Assembly: GCA_003024985.2 (NCBI GenBank)
Contig: PXIH01S0038775.1
Strand: one strand, 5' to 3'
Source: Euperipatoides rowelli
Lineage: Eukaryota > Onychophora > Udeonychophora > Euonychophora > Peripatopsidae
Length of the DNA: 11,161 nucleotides
In this document: one piece after another, positions 1 to 9,000 of the stretch
Layout: every line of letters starts with the position of its first letter
Position numbering within the stretch: the stretch's first letter is position 1
Notes under the pieces: model-generated
Seen by the model: only the letters and a program-made list of their open reading frames with translations
Databases searched by the model: none
Told to the model about the DNA's origin: nothing
Program-made: the position numbers and the translations under genes

Positions 1-655
1 TTTTGGACAACATGTCCTGTCAGTCATATTATCATAATAATTAGTAATATACAAGCATATCAGAGATATTTGTAATGGCACTGCTGCTGAGATAAGGCAT
101 GTTAAGATGGCCGGATTGCATTTCTATTGGAGATGCAATTTGGGTCATGTTACATCTCTCTGCATTCCTTTTTATACCTCATTGTTGCCATCTGCGTTTT
201 TACCTCCATCGACTTATTCTTGATAGGTTGTTGTGTCTGTCAGCTGCTAAGATGCAAATTTTGATTACATCATTACTACAAGGGCTCCGCCATGTGAGAA
301 GGGCAGTAACTATATTTTTTATGAAAAATGATTTAGAATTAGCTGGGGTTGTAACCATGGTTACCATACTGGGGTATTGTGTTTTCAAGCTTAATTATAT
401 GATTTTATCGCTTTTTCATTATAAATTGTCGTAATTTTATCAAAATTTCAGGGTAAAGGAGGGCAAGTTGGCTATGATTAGGTTGGCTTAGCCCCAGGGT
501 TATCAAATGGAGATATTGCAGAAGAGAGTAGCTTTACAATAAATACATACATACTGTACATATATAAAAAAATTATGAAATAAAATTTAAAATTATAATA
601 GCGACTGGTTAAGTAAAGTATATTCAAATATAGGAAGAAATCAGAAGAATTGTTC

Positions 656-687
656 TGTCATTTATCAATTAAAATTGATAAATGACA
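656..687. repeat. perfect 32-bp inverted repeat
   Basis: Arms of 15 bases, TGTCATTTATCAATT and its exact complement, are separated by two bases (AA). Pairing stops immediately outside. It could be a hairpin or the collapsed ends of a small transposon; nothing nearby supports a terminator or gene role. Confidence 0.8.
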
Positions 688-2250
688 CATATATACACCA
701 ATATTTTTATTAAGCAACACAATCATCCATTATGAATGATTTTACACATACATCATCTGCAAATTATCTATCCTTAATTCATAACGATGAAAAAAAAAAT
801 CTGATATTTTGATCATTAATTTTTAATGTTTTATACTTGTTACTGTATGTATTTTTAAAATAATTTAATTATGATTTAAAATAAATTTTTCTAGCACCCC
901 TCCTACAATTTCAATGAATACTGATAAGCACTACAGGTGAAGATTAGGGAAATATTCTTGTAAAATTGTATACATTATAACAAATCTGTTTATAGATCTT
1001 TCCTCCCACACTTATTAGCTAATTATCTTTATTGTAAACCAACATGGAGGTGAACATGTGTATTTGTTTACGCTAATTTCTTTACTGTATTCACTTCCAC
1101 ATGAAGGCGTTACTTCCAGCTATAAATTACCTTGCTGGAGTTGAAAGGTTGTTCTGCCTAACCGGCACGTAATCTAACATTATTCACTGTCAAACTTAGC
1201 TTGATTATTCAAATATTTCACCATACGGGGGGGGATATACTATATAATGAATCATTTTTCACCGTAATCAACATGCAATCCTGTTTGGGGGCTTCTGCAG
1301 TCTTTGTAGTTGGATGGCTGGACAGCACATGTTTAATATTTGTTCCCGTCTTACTAGGTAAGCAAATGTTTAGTACTTTTTCTAAATTGTAGAAATATCT
1401 TTGTTTTGGTCCAAGTTGGACTATAAATAAATATTGTGATGCAATTATTTACTCAACACACTCGAGTTTGTATTCCATTCCATTTATTGTCCATAATGGG
1501 GCTTGTGACAATGTTGTCCTGCAGCGAAAGTGTGAATCGTTATAACGTATTATATTGTTTAAAACTTGTAATTTTAAATACTGGGTAGTTAGAATAAACT
1601 TTTCATGCATTGATTAGGTTTTAAATTAATTTATTTTGGAACATTCTTACCTCTCCTAATTCTATTTCTGCCAGGGTAGCAAACAACAAAACTCCTACCA
1701 GAATAAACAAAATGCCATTTAACTGTTTATAGGAAAATAATTAAGTAGTAATATTGTTTCCTTTCAAAGTAGGTTGTCAGAAGAAAATATCACATGACCA
1801 AGTTTCTTGCTCAGCTTGCAAAAGAAAAACAAACAGCTGAATTAAGCTGTGCAAGCAACCAAACAACTACTGATGCCTAGCACAAAAAAATGATGCACAA
1901 AATAAGACAAGAATTTAATTGTTAAATATAAATAACCATTTTATTTTTTACTTTATGTACTGTAACTCCATTGAGATTTTATTTAAAACATATTAGAAAT
2001 GTTAATAATGATCGATAAAACAGACCGGAACTGATATTTAATAGCATTAAGGCACTCACACTTTTTAGAGTGCATTTTATAAATAGAAGTCTCACATTTT
2101 TATTATTCTAGAACATTCCAAATAAGCATTACATCTTTTTTTTTTCATGTGCAAAATGTCCTGATCTTTAAAATGAGCTCCGTAAGCAGTTCATACAAAA
2201 CGTGTCTGTTTCTAAAACCATTTTACTGTTAAGAAGTAAAAAGTAGCCTA

Positions 2251-2285
2251 TTTTCTTTTCTTTTTTTTTTTTTTTAAAAAAAAAA
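2251..2285. repeat. T-run followed by A-run
   Basis: A pyrimidine stretch ending in about 15 T is followed directly by 10 A, a self-complementary low-complexity tract. Runs like this are prone to length errors in assembly. Confidence 0.7.
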
Positions 2286-3645
2286 CTACTTTTAAAACTT
2301 TTAACAATAACGGATAATGAATAATGTTCAGAAGAGAAAGATTGAAGTTTTTTACAAAATGGACGTATTAATACATAAAATGTGCTCTGATTGGGATGTG
2401 GAGAACTATTATGGGGAATTTTGTTTAATTCCACTTTTAGTAGCTATTCCACATACTAATCTCACACTCTTTATTACTTTGTCCTCCCCCCACCCTTTCC
2501 AGATATTGCATTATTTTATTCAATAATTCTTCTACATAATACCAAACTAGTGAAATTAAAGTTTTTGCTGAAGTTCAAGATTTTATTATACTGTATATTA
2601 TTTTACTGTCAATTACTGCATTTTTTAAGTATATTAATCAGTATACACTCAATCTTCAAGCTTACTACAGCTTTCTGAACAGCATCCTCCTACGATTTCA
2701 TCTGTGGAATTTAATTCAACTTTTTTTTCTTACACAGAAATCTTTTTAAAACTCAATAAATTGTCAGAAAGGATTGATCAAAACCAACTAAAAAAACTGT
2801 TTTCATGTTTTATGTCCTATTTTGTGTATTTGTGCCACGTTGTACTTTTAAACAAGCCTTATTTTAATGCTGAAAATTCAACCATGTATTTATTTCACAG
2901 GTTCGATCCACCGTTGCTAATTTTTATATTAAATGGTGTCAACTCTCAAGAATGCTTCAATTGATCATAAACGAAGTTATACTCTACCTAATGGACTTTT
3001 TTCAAGCCTGCACAATTTTTCTTTTTAAATTATAAAAAAAGTACTAAATCTTGATCGATTTTAGATTTTTTTTCCCCCAGTTTTAAATCTAGAAAATTTT
3101 TAAAAAAAAATTTTAAACAATTTTTGGGAATGTTTACAAAAAAAAAAAGCTATATTTTTTTGTGTGCCGCTTAAGAGAAATATCAGTGTATATACTGCAT
3201 ATGTATGTCGGACAGTTGAAGGTCAAATACATTCCACTATGTTGACAACCAGAACCTCCACAGTAAACTGAACACCTACTTAAGATAGTATCTCTCTCAT
3301 TAGAAGCAAGGTCTGTGAAAGACATTACATCTTTCAAGAGATGAATCACTAACACAGTGTCTACCAACAGAACACTTGAAGGTTGATTAAGCCATATAAT
3401 TCCACTAAAGCCCTTACAAAAATAAAATATCCTACTGTGGAACCAAGTAATATTAAATTTTGACAAAAATGAGATACTTCAAACACTTTAAGGAATTAAC
3501 TGTAAATAACTGACCTATAAAGATTGCAAGTTAACTGAAATCATAATTCAAGTGAAAATTATGCCTCCTGAACACTATAATTAACGGACTAATGTTTAGC
3601 TGCAAATCTTTTTTTTTTTTTAAATTTATTCAAGTATAAAACAAT

Positions 3646-3803
3646 TACAGTATGTTCAAGTATAATAATCAAATTTGTAAAAAAAATCATTTTTATTTAT
3701 AAATCTTATCAAAATACAATATATGCTATAGGGAGTATTGTTGATTTAATTTTTTTAATCAAGGTTTTATGTAGCATGTATAATACATTTTATACATACT
3801 GTA
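3646..3803. mobile_element. possible short Tc1/mariner-type MITE
   Basis: TTACAGTATGT (3645-3655) and its exact complement ACATACTGTAA (3794-3804) face each other 138 bases apart. Read as a transposon, the body would be 3648-3801, starting CAGTATGT and ending ACATACTG, flanked by TA on each side, which is the Tc1/mariner target duplication. Beyond the 11-bp repeat the ends are only weakly similar, and the core heptamer is common across this window, so chance pairing is possible. There is no coding content. Confidence 0.35.
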
Positions 3804-3826
3804 AATACAGCAGGTAATATACAGTA
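3797..3826. repeat. paired TACTGTA and TACAGTA heptamers
   Basis: TACTGTA at 3797-3803 and TACAGTA at 3820-3826 are two close members of the set. Others are TACTGTA at 552, 841, 1083, 1958, 2589, 4046, 4575, 6979, 7309 and 10516, and TACAGTA at 3646, 6284, 7094, 7613, 8155, 8712, 8971 and 10295 (start positions). They resemble Tc1/mariner excision scars; see the findings. Confidence 0.6.
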
Positions 3827-4043
3827 TATAAAGATATGATTTTGATGATGTTGGCAATAAAAATGAGAAAAAGAATAAAACCAAGTTAATTAGTCCTTGC
3901 AGGTGATGCATCCCTTTGTTATGAAGGTGGGAAGAGTGTAATTACTTACATATGAATATTATAAAAAAAAACAAAATAAATTGAAAATATTATTCGCAAA
4001 ATACAGTGAATTATTTATTCATACCTAAAAACAACAAATATAA

Positions 4044-4676
4044 TATACTGTAAATGGCATTGAACTTGAAAGTCAGGGTGAAATGTTAGACTTGGGTGTG
4101 ATGTACGATAATAAAATGAAATTCAATAAACATGCAGAGATAACTGCGAGGAAAATGTTAGCTCAATTTGGTAGAATGAAAAATATGTTACTAGATATTA
4201 CACCTGTTATTTAAGGTTTTGTACCCATTGTATATTCAGCCGTATATCGACTATGCATCGGCGGCTGTGTCAATTACTTATGATAAGGACTTAAATAAAA
4301 TATAAACTGCATTTAGAGGGATAACCAAAATGATCACTGGATTGTGGCATGTACCTTATTCTGAGCGCTTAGAAATTTTAAGTTGCGTGCTAACTCCCTC
4401 TAGGAGAATAATAAGAGGAGATCTCATAAATATGTATAAGCATGTGATTATTGGAAGAAATGAAGCAGGCTACTTTGATATTAATTATGATAATAGACTA
4501 AGAGGTCATGAATTTTATATTAGACAACCACGAAAAAAAAAAACACGGAATATCTATTTATTTCTATAGGAGTATACTGTATAGATAGTTGGAATAGGCT
4601 ACCTGTTGTTGTGATTAGTGCGACGGACATAAATGATTTTAAAAAGAAATTGGACAAATATGTGACATCAGGTTAA
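4044..4676 (+). pseudogene. LINE reverse transcriptase, C-terminal remnant
   Basis: In life this enzyme copies LINE RNA at the target site. The first part reads VNGIEL and then LDLGVMYDNKMKFNKH, matching the (K)DLGV.....KFs.H motif that follows the polymerase domain in many animal LINEs. A frameshift near 4212, with an in-frame TAA, is followed by YIQPYIDYASAA (family: ..EYASPVWSP) and KMITGLWHVPYSERLEIL, RRIIRGDLINMYK and RGHEFYIRQPR, all family hallmarks. A stop at 4303-4305 and a TAG at 4567-4569 interrupt it. The end, DSWNRLPVVV and DFKKKLDKY, is in a second frame; the break coincides with a TACTGTA at 4575-4581. It is non-functional. Confidence 0.8.
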
Positions 4677-4742
4677 CAGGGAAAAACTCATTTATAATAT
4701 TAAATGGTAGTAAAAGATTTAAACTTATTCACCATATATCAC

Positions 4743-4764
4743 ATAATAATAATAATAATAATAA
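4743..4764. repeat. (ATA)n microsatellite next to AP3D1 splice donor
   Basis: Seven ATA units end directly at the complement of the donor GTGAGT (4764-4769). It is either the simple-repeat tail of the LINE copy upstream or an independent microsatellite. Confidence 0.85.
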
Positions 4765-4769
4765 CTCAC

Positions 4770-5001
4770 CCTTTCTTGGACTTCTAAGTCGGAACTCTGT
4801 ATTAACATGGGTAACTTATCAATTAACATGCTTCCAGCTTCTTGTATTAATTCATTATTTTCATCACTTTCAGCTCGGACTAAAATACTAGCATAAAGTT
4901 TGACAATGTTCTGTACATAAACACTCTGTATATGTCCAGGCAGAGTAGTTACTTTAGCATTGAGCATAGCCTCTAAAGTAGTTTTTGGATCTCGTAAATG
5001 T
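4770..5001 (-). CDS. AP3D1: AP-3 complex subunit delta, internal exon (downstream of the two seen)
   Basis: This 232-base minus-strand exon continues the delta-adaptin trunk. It begins after acceptor TTGGTTATAG, completes the Glu codon split with the exon at 10980-11083, and ends at CAAGAAAGG|GTGAGT on a codon boundary. It encodes 77 residues, including TLEAML, TTLPGHIQSVYVQNIVKLY and SSDLEVQER. These match the family motif TTLPGHIQ.VYVQN.VKLYASIL and the following .QSADLEVQER, which are distinctive for AP-3 delta and not for the alpha or gamma adaptins. The less conserved segment RAESDENNELIQEAG falls where vertebrate proteins also vary. The two exons total 336 bases (112 codons), with no stops. 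An open frame runs past both splice sites into intron, but that extension is not coding. The next exon is not in the window. Confidence 0.92.
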
Positions 5002-5004
5002 CTA

Positions 5005-5639
5005 TAACCAATTGAAAGGAATAAATTTAAATATATTATATAAAGACCAAACAAGGTAACAAAAAAAAAACATTATTATAATATTAAAGTATATCTTATT
5101 CTCTTTAATTTAAGCCATAAATTATGGATGTAGGACAAATAATATATTATATATTATTTGAAAAAAAAAAATGGTATTTTGCACTGCTAACTTTATCAAG
5201 TGGTCAATATCTTTTTTTAAAAATAATTTAGTTGAAATTGAAATAGTACAAAAATTAAATGTTTTATATTTGAGTAAATACAGGATAATGTATTAACTTT
5301 TAGTCAAATGTGATTTTATCTGAGGATTATTTCTACAAACACCATCAAATTAATATTATATACAATATATTTAAACTTTTTTGGTAATAAATGGAATGTA
5401 CCATGATTTTAGACAGCTCAATTACTTTCACTAGCTTATTACAAATCTAATTTAAGCTTTTGATAATTAAAGATAGTCAATTATTTCTTGGTCTGGTATT
5501 ATATTTAGATATTATAAGGAATTGCCTTATAGCTTCGTCTACCATTGGCTAAAATCAGCCTTATTATCTTTTATGTTTTCTAAATGATCAGAATCTGAAT
5601 GATCGTTAAAGCACGTGTTTATTTACATTTGAGTTGCTG
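5005..5639. other. AT-rich intron, no gene seen
   Basis: No open frame or homology of note. It includes an odd palindrome at 5136-5160 with 12-base arms (CAAATAATATAT and its complement) around a single T, and several homopolymer A runs. Confidence 0.6.
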
Positions 5640-6130
5640 AATCTCGTCGCTAGGAGGCAGCTCCCTCCAGGCGACTATTTAACAGACTGTATTATTTCAA
5701 ACTGGGTCTTTTCCCTGAAGCCTGCCAACTTCATAGTTTATTGTGTTCGTTTATCACCACTAGCATCTTAGTTACATCGACATCTTTATCGGCAGGCTCA
5801 GGGGGGCCGCTTCATTTTGTTTTATTCAACTGTTTCATGTGTGTGAACAATGTCGTACGACGGGGTCGACCTGGATATGAAGAACGCTGCAACCAGGACC
5901 CTGTAGACTCCGGCGTACTCTTCAACAAGTAGCGGTAAGAAATCTTTACTTATTTGATTTACTACTAAATTGGAATGGAGGTTTATTCCTTTGAGGTTAT
6001 CACAATAACTGTTTAGTTTTTCTGAATTGCCATTTTACCCGCACGGCCTCCGCCGTACACGTTACAACGTTTCAAGAACTTTCTCTTTAGTTCCTTGTAA
6101 GGCTTCGGCCGAACAAGCGCTGGTCGGACC
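5640..6130 (+). promoter_or_regulatory. CpG-rich block, promoter-like or LTR-like
   Basis: GC and CpG content rise sharply against the flanks. Visible parts, in order: an imperfect hairpin (5646-5675, GTCGC..GGAGG pairing with CCTCC..GCGAC), an immediately following TATA-like CTATTTAA, a short frame from ATG 5850 to TAG 5904-5906 (begins MSYDGVDLDM), a 10-bp palindrome GTCGTACGAC (5852-5861), a good splice donor (GCG|GTAAGA, intron side from 5935), a second hairpin (ACGGC CTCC GCCGT, 6043-6056) and a palindrome TTCGGCCGAA (6104-6113). AATAAA lies downstream near 6181. This order suits a solo LTR with leader, or a promoter with a first exon. I found no matching second LTR and no convincing target duplication, and I recognise no protein. 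Confidence 0.35.
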
Positions 6131-6160
6131 CATGTATATTTATTGCTTTCTATGTGTTTG

Positions 6161-6170
6161 NAGAGTTATN
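6161..6170. other. two ambiguous bases (N)
   Basis: Single N calls at 6161 and 6170 lie just beyond the CpG-rich block. They mark uncertain or polymorphic consensus and suggest this stretch was hard to assemble, as expected for repeat copies. Confidence 0.95.
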
Positions 6171-6801
6171 TTTTTACATGAATAAATAGAAGAATATTTA
6201 TTTTCAAAACCAGTTGTTTCTTTCTTTATGCATAATGCTTGTACCGAAACCTTACAATATATTTATTGAAAATATATTTTTTCTACAGTATTTATGTCTA
6301 CACAAATGATTGGATGTTCCAAATCACCATTTCTGGCCAAGAATATAGTCAAAGGTTATCTTGGAATAAAGTTGCATGAAATCTATTTGAATCAGGGTGA
6401 TCAATTAGTTCCCATTTACCAATGACTGACAACTCAAATATGCACAATATAGGATAAATATTTATGGGCCTTAATTGAAATTAAGTTTATTTATGTACAG
6501 TGTGTACATGTTTAAAATGTATTATAAGAGTTAAGAAAACTGCTATTTTTTTGACATTAGATGGCCTGTAAGTTTTTTTTTTAATTATTATTACCTTTAA
6601 TAAAGAATAATATGTCTAATGCAATGTGATTCATTAATCCCTAGTCTCGTAGTAAACTTCCATTTAATATATTTTAACAGGATATGGGCCTCTACAAAAA
6701 AAGGACAAGAATTAACACATAAGCAGGATGAGGTTAAAAGTGTCTGAAAAATCACACTTGGGAAAAATAAAAATAAATTATCTCTCGTAAAAACAAAAAT
6801 G
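6171..6801. other. AT-rich stretch before the Copia gag, no gene seen
   Basis: This is where a 5' LTR, primer-binding site and leader of the Copia element would be expected. Comparing it by eye with 10771-10979 I see no long direct repeat, and no tRNA-complementary primer-binding site is obvious. Either the LTRs are lost or decayed past recognition, or the copy is truncated. Confidence 0.5.
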
Positions 6802-7473
6802 ATGGCATCAAGCAAAGAATTCAAAATTACAAAACTAAATAGTGAAAATTATCACTCCAAGAGTATAAGAACAAAAGCTGCTATCAAACAAAGAAATAGC
6901 TGTAAAGCTATCGATTTTGGCTATGAGTAAGTTCTCTTAACAGGCGAAAATAAAAGGAATAATGACAATAGAAGATGATACTGTATATTGAAGACGTAGG
7001 ACATTGTACTTGGGCTAAAGGAGCTTTAGCTATCTTAGAAGAGCTTAACTCAAAACATGGATTACTACACATTATACAATAAATGAAGGAACATACAGTA
7101 TGAAGGAATACTGCACCAGAATAACGCAATGCATAGCATCCCAAACTATAAAAATGTGGATACGGCTTCAAGGACAGATAATTGGAGCTCATCATATTAA
7201 TGGGTCTTCCAGAAAGTTATGAGCGACTAATACTTAATTTAGAACAAGAGGAAGAACAAAAGTAGTAAAGAAAAAGTTACTATTAGAAGAAAAACGAACA
7301 AAACAATATACTGTACGTACATTAAAAATTGAAATTAAGAAACCACCACAAAAAAATATGAAAATAGTGATAGTGAAAAGAAAATAGAAAACAACAGTGA
7401 CTAAGGTAAGCAAACTTTCTCTTCATTATTATGTTTTTGTTGCGGAAAACATGGTCATATCGCAAAACACTGC
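6802..7473 (+). pseudogene. Copia gag remnant with intact zinc knuckle
   Basis: Gag forms the particle that packages element RNA. ATG at 6802 begins MASSKEFKITKLNSENYHS, the usual Copia gag opening (I.KLNG.NY..W), then KAID; a stop ends this frame at 6928. Further pieces in changing frames are AKGALAILEELNSKHG, IIGAHHIN, LPESYERLILNLEQ and LLLEEKRTKQ, all in canonical order for the UBN2/gag domain. The nucleocapsid knuckle at 7432-7473 reads CFCCGKHGHIAKHC and keeps the exact C-X2-C-X4-H-X4-C spacing; a TAG follows. The conserved tryptophan after ENYHS is not seen. Confidence 0.85.
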
Positions 7474-7608
7474 TAGTTCAATCCTATTAATAAGAAAAAT
7501 AACAATAATGTAAAACAGCTCAAAAATAGTATTAGGCCAAAAGAGTACTGAAAAACTAAAAACTGAATGTAATAAAGTATTATGTATAAGGAAATCAAAT
7601 GAGCAAGA

Positions 7609-7948
7609 TATTTACAGTATGTATGCTCTTAAGACAGTGGTATCACTGAGCACGTGTCCTTATAATTTTAAGTTTACATAATGGCAAAACTAAGTAGACA
7701 AACAAAAGTAGCTGATGGTCGTGTTTTAGAAATAAAAAGGAAAGGGACTGTTGAATTACACTCGAAAATAAATAATGGGGCTAATTTCAATTGGGAGAAA
7801 CTGAGATAAATATAAAGCATTTTATTCCATGACAATACTATGTGTGCTAAAGATACAACTATTGGAGAAATTATTGTTAAGGCAGAAAAGCATGAAATAT
7901 TGTATAAACTTTTTGAAGAGGAAATAAAATCAAACAAATAAGCAAAAA
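7609..7948 (+). pseudogene. Copia aspartic protease remnant
   Basis: The retroelement protease cleaves the Gag-Pol polyprotein. The active-site triad DSG is encoded at 7633-7641 within DSGITEHV, the usual Copia DSGA(T/S)EH form, with a one-base slip just before it. The flap-side motif VADGRVLEIKRKGTVEL follows near 7708-7758 after two stops, corresponding to V..GDGR.L...G.GTV. The remainder up to 7948 is too decayed to place reliably. Confidence 0.75.
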
Positions 7949-7958
7949 AAAATATGTA

Positions 7959-8565
7959 TTACTTCACAGAAGAATGGGTCATATTTGAACATAATTTAAA
8001 TGTGCATCAAAGAAAAATGAAAAATAAACCATTTAAGAAAAGTGAAACAGAAATAATCATATAGAACTTGTACACACAGATGTCATAGGTCCCAAGGGCC
8101 AATGTCCAAAGGGGTTTCAAATATGTTATTATATATACTGTTGACTTTTCAAGATACAGTAGGCTATTGTGAAGTCTATTTTATGAAGTCCAAAGCTGAA
8201 GCATTAGAAAGGTTTAACGAATAAGATAAAAAGGCAAAAAATAAGATGGAGATAAGATCAAGCATCTGTGAAGTGATGGAGGGGAGTATGTAAATGTAAA
8301 ATTTGACAATTTTCTAAATGAAAATGGTATTGAACATGAAGTTACGGCTCTGTACAACCCTAAACCAAATGGCCGTGCTAAAAGATTGAATAAAACAGTA
8401 CAAGCTAGTACAAGATGTATACTATTACAAAGCGGCATGAATAAAATGATGTGGGCTGAAGTATTATAAGCTGCAAATTACCTAAAAAATACATTAGAAC
8501 TACATCAAATACAACCGGGAATACAACACCAATGGAACTAAAAAAAATGAAAAAGCCAACTACAA
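7959..8565 (+). pseudogene. Copia integrase remnant, catalytic Glu replaced
   Basis: Integrase inserts the DNA copy into the host genome. LLHRRMGHI (7959-7985) is the zinc-binding pre-integrase motif (LWHRRLGH). The catalytic core begins ELVHTDVIGP, whose first catalytic Asp is at 8079-8081; TVDFSR, YFMKSKAEAL and SDGGGEYV follow, with the second Asp at 8275-8277. The third catalytic residue, Glu in the family motif NG.AER.N, reads NGRAKRLNKT here, so it is Lys (8380-8382). A frameshift sits at a TACAGTA (8155-8161), a CGA-to-TGA stop precedes the second Asp, and a TAA interrupts at 8467-8469. Confidence 0.85.
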
Positions 8566-9000
8566 TAAATTAAGAACTTTTGGGTGTAAAGCTTGGTACT
8601 ATAACCCAAATGAAAAGAAAAAAAAAACTACATCAAAGTTAGATGATTGTGGCATAGAATGCATCTTCATTGGTTATCCAGATGGCACAAAAGGTTACAA
8701 ACTGTGGAACATACAGTATCCAATAACAAATTATTTGGGAGCAGAGATGTACAGTTCAATGAAAACATTTTTCCTCTGAAAGAAAAAAATGAAAGTGCTA
8801 GTGAGAAAGAGGAAGATTACATACTAGTAAATGAAAGTGAACAAGGAAACACAGAAGAAATCAAACTACCAAACCACCAAGAAAACTACAATCCAGCAAG
8901 AATTAAGATCACCACACTGAGTATGAAAACAAAAAAATGTGTATTTGAGAAAATGAACAATGCAAGAAGATACAGTATATAAAGCAATTGTAAAGGATAC
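8566..9000 (+). pseudogene. Copia integrase C-terminus and linker remnant
   Basis: TFGCKAWYYNP followed by KLDDCGIECIFIGYPDGTKGY and KLWN matches the Copia module FGC.A(Y)....K.KLD....C.F.GY....KGYRLW. After a frame break at the TACAGTA of 8712-8718 comes KLFGSRDVQFNEN, the standard SRDV.F(N/D)E motif. A charged Glu/Lys-rich linker then leads toward the reverse transcriptase and runs to a stop at another TACAGTA (8971-8977). The open frame beginning at 8647 is therefore Copia pol sequence, not an independent gene. Confidence 0.8.

Larger units (their letters stand above)
1..4043. other. AT-rich intronic DNA without recognisable genes
   Basis: This lies downstream of the last visible AP3D1 exon, so it is probably the next AP3D1 intron. 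I looked for the continuation of the delta-adaptin trunk on the minus strand and found none. Open frames here (for example 99-434 plus and 3134-3466 minus) show no motif or homology I recognise. The stretch holds homopolymer runs, many TACTGTA/TACAGTA heptamers, a 14-bp palindrome at 351-364 and the inverted repeats listed separately. Confidence 0.6.
4044..4764 (+). mobile_element. dead 3' end of a non-LTR retrotransposon (LINE)
   Basis: Only the C-terminal end of the reverse transcriptase ORF, a short 3' untranslated stretch and an (ATA)n tail remain. The coding remnant runs to a TAA at 4674-4676, about 66 bases precede the repeat at 4743-4764, and such short simple-repeat tails are typical of CR1/L2-like and related LINEs. 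Extreme 5' truncation is normal for these elements. The tail abuts the splice donor of the AP3D1 exon on the other strand. The clade cannot be fixed from this much sequence. Confidence 0.75.

Noticed and set aside
99-434. 111-codon plus-strand open frame
   Set aside because: No recognisable domain, biased and hydrophobic composition, an overlapping open frame on the other strand, and no splice or promoter context; probably chance.
3134-3466. 110-codon minus-strand open frame as the next AP3D1 exon or another gene
   Set aside because: It lies on the right strand, but the residues (for example CSVYCGGSGCQHSG) do not resemble the delta-adaptin trunk, and the ends are low-complexity.
4725-5054. 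whole minus-strand open frame as coding
   Set aside because: Only 4770-5001 matches AP-3 delta and is bounded by splice sites; the flanks encode low-complexity intron sequence, including a tyrosine run from the microsatellite.
5600-6180. TGAAT at 5597-5601 and 6179-6183 as a target duplication around a solo LTR
   Set aside because: Five AT-rich bases match easily by chance, and the inner ends do not both have the TG...CA form of an LTR.
7674-8438. minus-strand open frames of 74 and 87 codons
   Set aside because: They are shadows of Copia protease and integrase sequence on the other strand.
8647-8982. plus-strand open frame as an independent gene
   Set aside because: Its SRDVQFNE motif and position place it in the Copia pol linker.
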